Positions 54,381-64,000 of a stretch of DNA of 64,000 nt are shown piece after piece. The stretch is from Gaeumannomyces sp. JS-464 (taxonomy: Eukaryota > Ascomycota > Sordariomycetes > Magnaporthales > Magnaporthaceae), in contig NGZR01000009.1 in assembly GCA_002197995.1 (NCBI GenBank), forward strand, positions 310,001 to 374,000. The letters run 5' to 3'. Both the position numbers and the translations under genes were made by a program. The notes beneath the pieces were generated by a model. It worked only from the letters and a program-made list of their open reading frames with translations. It searched no databases and was not told where the DNA came from. The first letter of the stretch is position 1; each line of letters starts with the position of its first letter.

Positions 54381-54669
54381 TAAAAAAATTATTAAAGGAG
54401 TTACAATTTACTTTAGTTAAAAAAGGCAAATAGGTTTAAATTAGGATTAACTTTAGGCATTTGCTAGTTGAAAAGAAAGGAAAAAGCTACGAAAAGCCCG
54501 AAATGCGAAGCAGCTTAACAGGCCGTCTAATCGGCTTCCTTTCGCTCGATACGCTTTAATTCCTCCACCGAGTTAATACCGCGACGCACCGCGCGCATTA
54601 TCTTTTTTAACCACATTCGTTTTTGCTTTCGAAAGCGGAAAACTTTCTCCTTCGCCTTTTCCAGCTTAG

Positions 54670-55080
54670 TGTTACGACCAGTATGTAAGCTTTTAAAACA
54701 GTAAAACAAAAAAGGGCCCCGAAGTGGTGCTTTCGCCCCGCTTTGGTTACGTGGAAATACGTAAATAAAAAAGGGATTTATGGATTTATAACAAAGCAAT
54801 AAATTCGAAAAGGATTTGTGGATTTGTGGCAAAGCTATAAATCCAACCTAACATAAGGTAAAAAGCAGCGTATATATAAAAAATGGATTTCCTATTGTTT
54901 TAGGTAGCTTTAACTAAAGCTTTGGCATTAGTTAATTTAAGTTAGCTTTTAAGCATTTTTTAAGGTAAACAATTAAATTATCTTTTTAAATTACGTATTC
55001 CTTTGTTTATTAATACTAGCAATACTATCTTTTCCACTTTTAAAATGCTTTACTTTAAAAGCAAACCTTTAATTATAACA
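54670..55080 (+). repeat. LTR of the Gypsy A/B/C family (411 bp)
   Basis: Begins TGTTACGACCAGTATGTAAG and ends AATTATAACA. Gypsy A lies to its left, and a second gag starts on its right. It is either the 3' LTR of A, the 5' LTR of B, or shared by both. Confidence 0.85.
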
Positions 55081-56701
55081 TTTTAACTAACCCTATTTAA
55101 TACTTCGTTAAAAGGAGGATAATACAATTATAGCGAGTAGTAGCAAAAAACTTAAAAAGGAAAAAATTACGGTTTTCACTTTTAACGGTGTTAAGTACGA
55201 CTTTAACGAAGCCGCTAATACGGCCAGCCTTTTTAAGCTTATAAAAAAGGAAATCGCCAAAAGCTAAGCTGAAGTAAAGTAATTTACTACGAAATTGCTA
55301 TTTTTCGAAACGCTTATTGCGGTTAAAGCGTATAAATTTCCGTCCCCGGATTTTTACGGAAAGGAAAACGGTAAGCTTAAAACGTTTTTTACCAAATGCA
55401 AAAGCTATTTTAAGTTTTACAAATAGCAATTCGTAAGCGAAAAACAAAAGGTTATTTACGCTATTACTAAGCTAAACGGTAAAATAAAAAAGTGGTTTTA
55501 ACCAACCTAAAGTAACTATTTTAAAAGGTATAAAAGTAGCTAAAAAGCCATTAAACTTATTTTCGCTAGCTTTTAAAACTTTCGGAAAAAGGTCGGCGAA
55601 ATGTTCGGCATAATTAACGAAACCCAAATTGCCGAAAAAAACCTATTAGCTTTTAAGTAGCGAAAAGCCGTAACCAAATACGCAATAAACTTTTAACGAA
55701 TTAGCATTAAGCTTAATTAAAACGACGCTACGTTAATATTGCATTTTTATAACGGATTGCGCGAAAACGTAAAAAATAAACTTGCGAAGTAAAATCGCCT
55801 AAAGTTTTTTTACGAATTACGTTAGGGACGCGGTTCGCATTAGCGATAAATTATACGAACGATAACAAAAAAAAAGGATACGGTTCTAAAAATGCGGCAT
55901 AAAACAATAAGGTTAACTAAAAAAAAAAGCTAAACAACAACCTATTACGGTTTATAAAACGCACCCGGGCTTTATAAACTTTAGTGCGGGAGCTGCTTAC
56001 TAGTAATAAAGGTAATAAAAAAAGCAAAAACAAAACCTAAAAAACGGGAAGTGTTTTAAATGCGGCTAAATTGGTTATATAAAAGTTAATTGCTTTTAGC
56101 GGGATAATAACCGCCAAATAGCGAACTTTTAGCGAATGCAAAAAAGCTTAACACAAAAAGGGTTACATTTTAAAACAGCTTTAATTAAACGGGCTGCTAC
56201 GATAAAACTATATACCACATATTAGTTCGATAAAAAGGCTACCAAATGGTATCCTTAGGAATTACGAAGCATTTGTATATTTAAAACTATAAGGCTTAAA
56301 TACGATAGCGAAGGAAAATAGCGGATCGTTTCCGGGCCCGAAAACTCGAAAAAAAAAAAACGATACCGCTTTTCGCGGGATTTAAAAAAAAGCAATCCTA
56401 ATAAGTAACGCGGAGGAAAAAAAAAGCCTAAAAAAAGCTTTTAAGCTAAATACACTTTTTCCGAAAGTTAAAGGATTTTAACACCGACGTTAAAATGGAT
56501 TAAAGTAATTAAAACTTCGAAACGGCCGAGTTTTAAAAACGAGCGAAAGGTTCGAACGGCGGAACTTCCGTACTTATAATCCGTAAAAAGCAAGCAAATT
56601 AAAAGGATTAGCACGCTTTTACGCCTTTTAATATTTCGGTATGTTTTTAAAACGTTAGGGTTTTAAAATACCTAAATGGCCCGTTATATTACGCTACCCC
56701 A
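55081..56701 (+). pseudogene. Gypsy B gag (interrupted by Gypsy C)
   Basis: Parallel to Gypsy A 41232-42840: TVFTFNGVKYDFNEAANTAS, then the knuckle CFKCG*IGYIKVNC at 56052-56093 (His changed to Tyr, Gln to TAA). It stops at cgttatattacgctacccc (56682-56700), where A and C continue agcgaacg. The rest of B must lie to the right of Gypsy C and Copia2, outside the window. Confidence 0.78.
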
Positions 56702-57072
56702 TGTTACGACCAGCATGCAAGCCCCCAAGACAGCAAAGTAAAAAGGGGCTTTAAAATGGTGCTCCGCCTCGCCCCGGTCACGTGAAGTTACGTAAATTAA
56801 AAGGGATTTATAAATTTGTAGCAAAGCCATAAATCCGATTTAACACATGGTAAAAAGCAGCGTATATATAAAGGATAAATTTCCTACTGTTTTAAGTAGC
56901 TTTAATTAAGGCTTCGGCATTAGTTAACTTAAGTTAGCTCTTAAGCATCCCCTAAGGCAAGCAATTAAATTATCCTTTTAAATTACGTGTTCCCCCTATT
57001 AACCAAACCGGCGATACTGTCCTTTCCACCCCCGAAATGCCTTACCTTAAAAGCAAACCCTTAATTGTAACA
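56702..57072 (+). repeat. Gypsy C 5' LTR (371 bp)
   Basis: Begins TGTTACGACCAGCATGCAAG and ends AATTGTAACA. It retains more CA/TG dinucleotides than the LTRs at 40805 and 54670, so it looks less mutated. Confidence 0.86.
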
Positions 57073-57119
57073 TTTTAACTGATTTTATTTATACCTCGTC
57101 GAAGGAAAAATAGTGCAAC

Positions 57120-60100
57120 TATAACTAGCAGTAATAAAAAGCCTAAAAAGGAAAAAATTACGGTTTTCACCTTTAACGGTGTTAAATACGACCTCGATAA
57201 GGCCGCTAACACGGCCAGCCTTTTTAAACTTATATCGAACGAAATCGCTAAAAGCCAAACCGAGGTAAAGCAATTACTACAAAGTTAATGTCCTTTAAAA
57301 CGCCCATTGCGGTTAAAACGTATAAGTTTCCGTCCCCGAACCTTTACGAAAAGGAAGACGGTAAGTTTAAAACGTTCCTTACCGAATGCAAAAGCTATTT
57401 TAAATTTTACAAACAATAGTTCGTAAACGAAAAACAAAAAGTCGCTTACGCTACTACCAGGTTAAACGGCAAAGTGAAAAAATGGTTCCAGCCGATTTAA
57501 AGCGACTATTTTAAAAGGTATAAAAATAACCAGGAAATTTACTAAACTCATTTTTTGCCAGCTTCGAAACCTTCGGAAAAAGGTTAAAAAAGTGTTCGGT
57601 ACAATCGACGAAACCCGAATTGCCGAAAGAAATTTACTGGCCTTTAAAATAGCGAAGGCTTACAGCCAAATACGCAGCGAACTTTTAACGGATTAGCACT
57701 AAATTCGACTGGAGCGACGCTACGTTAATACTGCACTTTTATAACGGATTACGCGAAAACGTAAAAGAAAACACTCGCAAAGCAGGATCGCCCGGAGTTT
57801 TTTACGAATTACGTTTAAAAACGCGGTCCGCATTAGCGATAAACTGTACAAACGATAACAAAAAAAAAAAGGATATGGTTCTAAAAGTGCGGCATAAAAT
57901 AATAAGGCTAATTAAAAAAAGGCTAAACAGCAACTTACTACGGCTTACGGGACGCACCTAAGCTTTATAACCTTAGTGCGGGAGCCGCTTACTAGTAATA
58001 AAGGCAGCAAAAAAAGCAAAAACAAAACCCGAAAAACGGGAAGTGTTTTAAATGCGGCCAAACTAGCTATATAAAAGTTAATTGCTTTTAACGGGATAAT
58101 AACCGCCAGGTAGCGAACCTTTAGCGAACGTAAAAAAGCTTAACATAAAAGGGATTATGCTTTAAAATGGCGTTTAATTAAACGTATTATTACGACGAAT
58201 TGTATACCATACACTAATCCGATAAAAAGGTTACCGGATGGTATCCTCGGAAACCTCGAAGCATTTGCATATTTAAAGCTATAAGGTTTAAGTACGACAG
58301 CGAGGGAAAATAGCGGATTATTTCCGAACCCGAGGATTCGGAAAAGGAAAACGATACCGCCTTTTACGGGATTTAAAAAGGAGCAATCCTAGCAAATAAC
58401 GCGAAGGAAAAAAAAGCCCGAAAAAAACCCTTAAGTTAAACACACCTTTTCCGAAAGTCGAAAAATTCCGATATTAACGCTAAAATAAACCGAAGTGGTT
58501 AAGATTTCAAAACGGCCGAATTTTGGGAACGAGCGGAAAGCTTAAACGGCGGAACCTCCGTACTTATAATCCGCGAAAAGCAAGCAAGTTGGAAAAACCA
58601 GCACGCTTTTACGCCCCTCGATATTTCGGTATGTTTTTAAAACGTTAAAGTCCTAAAATACCTAAATGGCCCGTTATATTACGCTACCCCAGCGAACGGA
58701 AATAACGGCCAACCTTTATCGTGGTTTAACAACCAATAGGAAGTTAGGTATGCTAGCTACCGGTTTAACGACGCTAATAAACCGGGATAAATTGCGTTAA
58801 AACCCGAGGATTACCTTAATATCGATATGGAACACCCTAAACATTTGTACCTTTTTTAAGCAAAATGTATTTACGGAAAGTGCAAATTCCACTTACGATT
58901 TAAGCTTAAACACGATTTCTTTTTACGGAAATTAAAAAGCAAGCTAAAAGTTAAGCCCCGTTTAGCATTTTAATTGCTACGGTGGGAATTAGCCCGGGTC
59001 GGCAGGTTTACCGCAGTTTTTAAGCCTAGCGAGCGGTACTTAATGCTATGCGTTATTAAAACGCTCGATTAGGAAAAGTGTAAAACTGCGAAATGCAAAA
59101 AACATATAGCATAAAAGGCGAAAGCTTAGCATTAGAGGATCGCGCGAGCGTATGTCCCGTTTAACCTAAACAAAAGGACGAACGTACGGTACTCGTTTCC
59201 CTTACTAAAAAACTAAGCGGATTACCCGAACGGAGGGTATAAAGTGGGAAAAAAGAAAAAAAACCGATAAAAACCCTCGCGATAGCAAAATCGAGTTAAC
59301 CGTATAACTTATTAATATTTCGGATAGAATGTTAAAGGAAAGAGGTTAAGGTAATAATCGATTATAAAGCATAAAGCGATTACGTATCGCTATAAGCGGT
59401 TAAACGGTATAGCATTTTTATAAGTTAAAAACGCTAACCGTACCAATTAAAAACGGTCGAAAAAATACTTATCGCTTATAATAAGGAATGGATCGACCGA
59501 AAAATACAGCTAGTAACATTACGCACCCGGAGCGGGGAAACGTTACTATTATACTGGATAAGCTGGATATAAAGGAAGGAAACGTGATTTTCGGAATCCC
59601 TTGGTTTAAAAAAAACAACCTACGGATAAATTGGGCTACCGGCCAAGTTTAATAGGAAAAGCTACAAATAACTAAAACGGTTTACCAGCTACGAACCTTA
59701 AACCGTAAGCATAAAAAGCAATAAAAAGAGGTTATAACGGTAACAGGATTTGGCAGTCCACCTTTACATTTAGCATCGACGAGTACGCGATTATCCAAAA
59801 CGGAAAGCGACCAAAACAATTTAATTAATATTAAAAAACGGCTCGCGAATGTTCCAGAAAAATACCACAAATACGAAAAACTGTTCCGGAAAAACCTAAA
59901 AACGGTGCTTCCCGAATATAAACCGTTCGACCTGGAAATTAAACTTAAGCCAGGAACGCAACTTAAGTACTAAAAGCTGTACTAGTTTAGCCCTCGGCAG
60001 TAAAAGGTGTTAAAAAAACAGCTGGAAAAAGATTTACGAAAGGGACATATTAAACCCTCCGATTTTTTAATAAAATACGGGATTTTATAAAAAAAGAAGA

Positions 60101-60952
60101 AAAACGGAACGGAACGAATATGCATCGATTACCGCCCGCTAAACGTGGTTACGATAAAAGATTAGTATTTTTTGCTTTTTATTTAACGAGTTGCGCGATA
60201 AGCTCGGCAAAACCTAGTATTTTACGGCTTTAAACTTACGGAAAGCTTACAGCTTAATACGGATTAAAAAGGGCTAAAAGTGGCTTACGGCTTTTAAAAA
60301 CAAAGTTTGGATGCTACGAGTTTTTAGTAATAACTTTCGGGCTTACTAACGCATTAGCTACGTTCCAAAAGATAATTAATTATATATTACGCGAGTATTT
60401 CGACATTTTTATTTTCGCGTATTTGGATAATATCTTAATTTTTCGGAAATAATGGAAAAGCACAAATAGCACGTGCATAAGGTGCTTTAAAAGCTGCTTA
60501 ACGTAAAGCTCCTCGTTAAGTTAAAAAAAGTGCGAATGGCATTCGCAAAAAGTCGCTTTTTTAAGGTTTGTGGTTACACCCGGACAGGTTTGCATAAACC
60601 CTAAAAAAGTTAAGGAAGTTAAAAAGTGGCTTATATTTAAAAACGTTACGGAAGTACGAGGGTTTTTAGGGTTTTTAAACTTTTACAAACGGTTTATCCG
60701 TAGTTATAGCAAAATCGCTATACCACTTACGAACTTTACCAAAAACGACCACCAGTTCCATTGGGGAAGGCAAAAATAAAAGGCTTTTAAGCAATTACGG
60801 GACGCCGTGTTAAAAGAACCAATGTTAGCACTTTTAAACCTAAAAAAACCTTTTAAAGTTAAAACCGACGCGTCGGATTACGCGATCGGCGGCTAACTCG
60901 GACAGCGAAACGACCAGGGGCGGTTGCACTTTTGCGCGTTTTTCTCGCAAAA
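57120..60952 (+). pseudogene. Gypsy C gag-pol up to the Copia2 insertion
   Basis: Gag begins VFTFNGVKYDLDKAANTASL. The knuckle at 58044-58085 reads CFKCGQTSYIKVNC (Gln kept, His changed to Tyr). RT has CIDYRPLNVVTIKDQY at about 60122, and a stretch open for 69 codons at 60570-60779 (VCINPKKVKEVKKW, VRGFLGFLNFYKRFIRSYSK, IAIPLTNFTKNDHQFHWG) covers the thumb/connection. RNase H starts KTDASDYAIGG (catalytic Asp present) and is cut at 60952. Stops are TAG/TAA. Confidence 0.78.
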
Positions 60953-61122
60953 TGATAGAAGTGCGCGATAACAGGCACCCGAAGTGATTGGTAATTATTT
61001 TTTAACTACTTTACTAAATCGCGAGCTAAAACGCGCGCAGGTTAAAATACCAAGGCCAGTGCATAGGCCTAAAGCTGTAAGGCACTAATTACCACCCACG
61101 TAATTTTAAGCCACTTTTAACA
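60953..61122 (-). repeat. Copia2 3' LTR (170 bp)
   Basis: On the minus strand it begins TGTTAAAAGTGG and ends CTTCTATCA. It keeps the CA end that the Copia1 LTRs have lost. Confidence 0.86.
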
Positions 61123-61239
61123 CCTTTTCGTAAGCTATGCAACGGTTTTAAAAGCATTACGAGCACGCATTTACGTAATAACCTTCCAAGTTCGTGGTAT
61201 TTCCCTGGTTTTCTTATAAGCCGTTTATTGCGGCATTTG

Positions 61240-64000
61240 TTGCATTCCCAGCTAAATAATAAACCTCGCTTATCCTTCCGCCGTTAAACCTTTCGTAAAA
61301 CCGTCCGCTTTTATATTGGCCGTGCTAACTAGCTTAAAAGTGAAAAGTTAACGCTTTACAGCATCGATTACCCATTTGTAACGGAAATCGATTATGCGGG
61401 TGCGGGTTAATTCCAACGGGTTTAGCACCGTCGCTTAAGCGTTAACGCTGTCCGTATGCACCACGAGAGTTTTTCGCTAAAAGTATTTAATTTCCTTTAA
61501 AATGCTTTTAATCCAAAGCAAAGCCCGGCCCGTTAGCAGGAGGTTAACGAACTTCGCTTCCGTCGTTAACGTCGTTACAAAAGTTTGCTTTTTTAATTGC
61601 CAGTAAATAAAACCACCCGCTAGCATAACGATTACGCCGCTTGTAAATGCCTTTATACGGAGGCAGTTAGCGAACGAAGCATTTCCGTAAGCTTTTAAAC
61701 TTATCGTTTCGGCGTTATAAATAGGCCCATTAAAAGTAAACGCGAGCCTTTTAATGCCAATAATATAACGCTAAAAATGCTTTAACAATGCTAAATGCTC
61801 GTTACCGGGATTGGCGTTAACCTTTTGCAACCTTTTTACGGTATACGTAATATTAGGGCGAGTAATGCCAGCGAGGTAGCTAATATTTGCTATTTCCGAT
61901 TGGTAGCGCAAAACCTTTTCGTGCGGGAAAAGGTCCCAAATAATCGGCATTATAAAGCTAAAAGGCCAAAGCGTTTTCACTATTTTAAAATCCTTTCGTC
62001 CGTATTTGGTAATGATTTTATTAATATAATCGCGTTAATAAAAGCTTACAATCCTCCGCTAGCGATCCTTTACAACCTGCATGCCGAAAAACGTTTTTAC
62101 GTTACTTAAAGCGGTTATTTCGAACCGGTTACTTACCTCGTTAACGATGGCTTTAATTTCCGTAACCGTACGAGCGGCAATTTGGAAATCGTTTACGTAA
62201 AGCAATAGCATAGCGCCCGTTTCCTTTTGCGGTAAAGGTAAACGTTTTAATAAATCGGCTTAAAGCTAAATGCTTCGAGCTTCGGAGTAATCGTTTAATA
62301 CCATTATAAAAGCGATTTGCGAAAGCCGTAAAGTGCTTTTTTAAGCGGTAATAGTAACCTTTTTGCCTAACCGAAATGCTTTAAAATTGCTGTACGTATA
62401 CCATAACGTTGCCAAATACGATAGCGCTAAAATAAGCAGCCACGAAGTTAAATTGGCGGCATTTAAGGTCGTTAACGGCCATAAGCATAAAAAACACCCT
62501 CGTAAATGCTGCATAGGCGATTGCCGCGTACGTTGCAGCTTTATCCTCGCCCGAAGTATCGTTGTAATTGCCGCAAACGACCTAACGCGTTTTAATTTTT
62601 TTAAAAAGCGCCCGTTAAACGTTGCTTAAGCACGTATACCCATTTGCCCGGCAATGCTTTAGCGCCCGGGGGCAATTTTTCCAGCACTTACGTGCCTTTT
62701 TCGAGCAGCGTGTTAATTTGCTTTTATATTGCTGGTTTGTAATATCGCTCGTACTCGGTTTCGTGCTTTACCGCGTCGTAATAATAGGCCGGAATATACG
62801 GTATTCCCGGCACCGTAACGACGCCGAAAAGCGCGAGGTCGGGGATTTTAAAGCCGCCGATTTTTTAAAGCAAAACGATATCGTTATCCGGGTACGTAAT
62901 GTTAACGAATGCAAAACCCGTTTTTCGGGCAGTTTTTTCGGCAGCTTTAATATCCGTATTAAAGCTGTAAAAGCTTTCGTCGTTTCCGGCGCTTTTAGGG
63001 TTACCTAAATCCTTTTCCGCCACCTTTTTAATATTTTTAAGCTCGAAGCGAGCCGTTATAAATGCCTCCGCGGGCTTCCTCTTTTTGCAGGTTTTTGGTA
63101 TTAGGACTTTATAATGCTTAAAAGCCGTTAGGCGTTCTTTTAATCGCCGGTTACTCGGCGGGGGCGGCGGCCGCTTTTTGCAAGTTTTTTTTTTGGGCGT
63201 TACGGGCACCGTAACCGCCTCGTTACCAAGCTCGGAAGTTCCCTCGGGTGTTAGCATGCCCGGGCCGGCGGGCTTTTTGGGCTTTTTAAGCTTTGCAGCG
63301 GCAGGCTTCTCGTTTTCCGCTTCGGTTTCCCCGGTTTTTTCCGCAAGCGATAAATCGTTATTACCTCCGGGGCTGGCAGTATCGCCAGTTGCACCGGTGT
63401 TACCATCGTTGCTATCGGTGGAATTAATAGTTAAGCTAATATTATAAACCCAAATGCTTATTGTAAAGTAAAGGTTTTTAATAACGGCTTCGTTAACCGT
63501 ATTAGTAGTAATCGCCTTTTTAACAAAGTTATAAAGCGATTTTCGGCGTTTACTAACGCCCTCGTTAATCCGTGCGTTACGGCAACGGAAAACCTTGTTA
63601 ATACCATCCGGTTTAATTAATAGGATCTCGTTATAAAGGCCTTCCCAGCTTATAAGCCGGCCTTTCGTTACTTTAAAGGCCATTTTGTTAGCTTTGGCTT
63701 GTTTGCCGTTTTTAATTAGCACTTAGGCGACCGCGCTTTAAATGCGGAAAGTACGGATTAGTGGTTGGTAATACTCCTTGTTAAAGCCGATTGCTTTTAC
63801 CCACGCCTCGTGCGGGCTTTCCTTACCGCTAAAAGCTGTATTTGGGGTGTAATTTAGCACCCTTTTCGCTGCTTGCAGGGCATATACCTAGTACTTTTTA
63901 TGCAAGCCGTTAACGTTAATCCCGGTGCGAGCCGCGTTAAGTATAACGGTTAGCACGCTTAACGATGCTGTTTATTTCCGGGCATCGCGCCGGGCTAATT
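61240..64000 (-). pseudogene. Copia2 pol (RNase H to integrase), partial
   Basis: The minus strand from the window end has integrase core remains equivalent to Copia1 28200-28480, then a 285-codon open stretch (63722-62865). This carries the post-integrase region (KNGKQAKANKMAF, GRLISWEGLYNEILL, FRCRNARINEGVSKRRK) and a hydrophilic linker with Pro/Lys-rich parts. RT and its end are seen at 61771-61980 (MPIIWDLFPHEKVLRYQSE, SYLAGITRPNITYTV), then RNase H with the tail KADGFTKGL-like block. It is better preserved than Copia1 in the linker. Confidence 0.78.

Larger units (their letters stand above)
40805..54669 (+). mobile_element. Ty3/Gypsy element (Gypsy A), interrupted by Gypsy D
   Basis: The 5' LTR is at 40805-41231. 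Gag, RT and integrase follow on + to 46292. Gypsy D (46293-53576) interrupts, then the integrase tail and chromodomain resume to 54043. The LTR at 54670-55080 may be its 3' LTR. If so, the element without the insertion is about 7.0 kb. It is the same family as Gypsy B and C. Confidence 0.8.
54044..54669. other. Gypsy A 3' region with two tRNA-like stretches
   Basis: Between the chromodomain stop and the next LTR lie two 70-base tRNA-like sequences on - (listed separately). A minus-strand reading at 54527-54660 (KLEKAKEKVFRFRKQKRMW, AVRRGINSVEELKRIERKE) resembles the basic C-terminal tails of fungal Pogo-type transposases. Confidence 0.35.
56702..60952 (+). mobile_element. Ty3/Gypsy element (Gypsy C), nested in Gypsy B, interrupted by Copia2
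   Basis: The 5' LTR is at 56702-57072, then gag, protease region, RT and the start of RNase H to 60952, where the Copia2 LTR begins. It belongs to the same family as A and B, so the family inserted into its own copy. Confidence 0.82.
60953..64000 (-). mobile_element. Ty1/Copia element (Copia2), running off the window
   Basis: The 3' LTR is at its left end. RNase H, RT, linker and part of the integrase then follow on the minus strand to the end of the window. Same family as Copia1, recognisable block by block. It inserted in Gypsy C RNase H. The 5' LTR and any target duplication are outside the window. Confidence 0.86.

Overview
This window looks like a gene-poor, transposon-packed chromosome segment of a filamentous ascomycete (Pezizomycotina). 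Three things suggest this: short fungal introns (gtaagt...ctaac...cag), gene fragments of types typical of filamentous fungi, and heavy damage that looks like repeat-induced point mutation (RIP). By eye, most of the sequence after about 4.06 kb is TpA-rich and poor in CpA/TpG but keeps many CpG. Coding frames can still be followed for hundreds of codons and are broken almost only by TAA/TAG, where related copies or families have Gln or Trp codons. I see no gene in the window that is both intact and complete.

Region 1-4059 is GC-rich and not visibly RIP-mutated. It holds the wreck of an APH-type kinase with an N-terminal zinc finger (frameshifts, an in-frame stop, a 41-base poly-C run). Next come the C-terminal end of a BCS1-like AAA ATPase, a frameshifted RING/zinc-ribbon ubiquitin-ligase gene without its RING domain, and a Pogo/Fot1-type transposase fragment.

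Region 4060-8056 is a 4.0 kb PIF/Harbinger element with imperfect terminal inverted repeats (TIRs), a DDE nuclease on + and a Myb/SANT-like gene on -. Region 8057-15791 has a 5'-truncated LINE end (8655-8932), a possible solo LTR, and a full-length Tad-like LINE on - (9569-15775). Both LINE insertions have clear target-site duplications (TSDs). Region 15792-25869 has an unidentified segment, a Fot1-like DNA transposon (17859-19715) and a Ty3/Gypsy element on - (Gypsy1) containing an 18-bp minisatellite. Region 25870-31241 is a Copia element (Copia1) with its LTRs and a half-tRNA-type primer site.

Region 31359-39302 is a second full-length Tad-like LINE on +, with a 13-bp TSD. Nested in its endonuclease region is a 1.7 kb gag-only LTR element (147-bp LTRs, 5-bp TSD). 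From 40805 to the window end is a stack of Gypsy elements. Gypsy A (+) is split by Gypsy D (-, 46293-53576) between its integrase and chromodomain. A further LTR plus gag (Gypsy B) is interrupted by Gypsy C of the same family. Gypsy C is interrupted in turn by a second Copia element (Copia2, -), which runs off the window.

The window therefore works as a record of successive insertions, each datable relative to the next, followed by mutation of the repeats. The least explained parts are a possible antisense reading frame inside Gypsy D, an unidentified 200-codon frame at about 17.1-17.7 kb, the gag-only element with its repeated CCGGT leader, and the LTR at 54670 that has Gypsy sequence on both sides.
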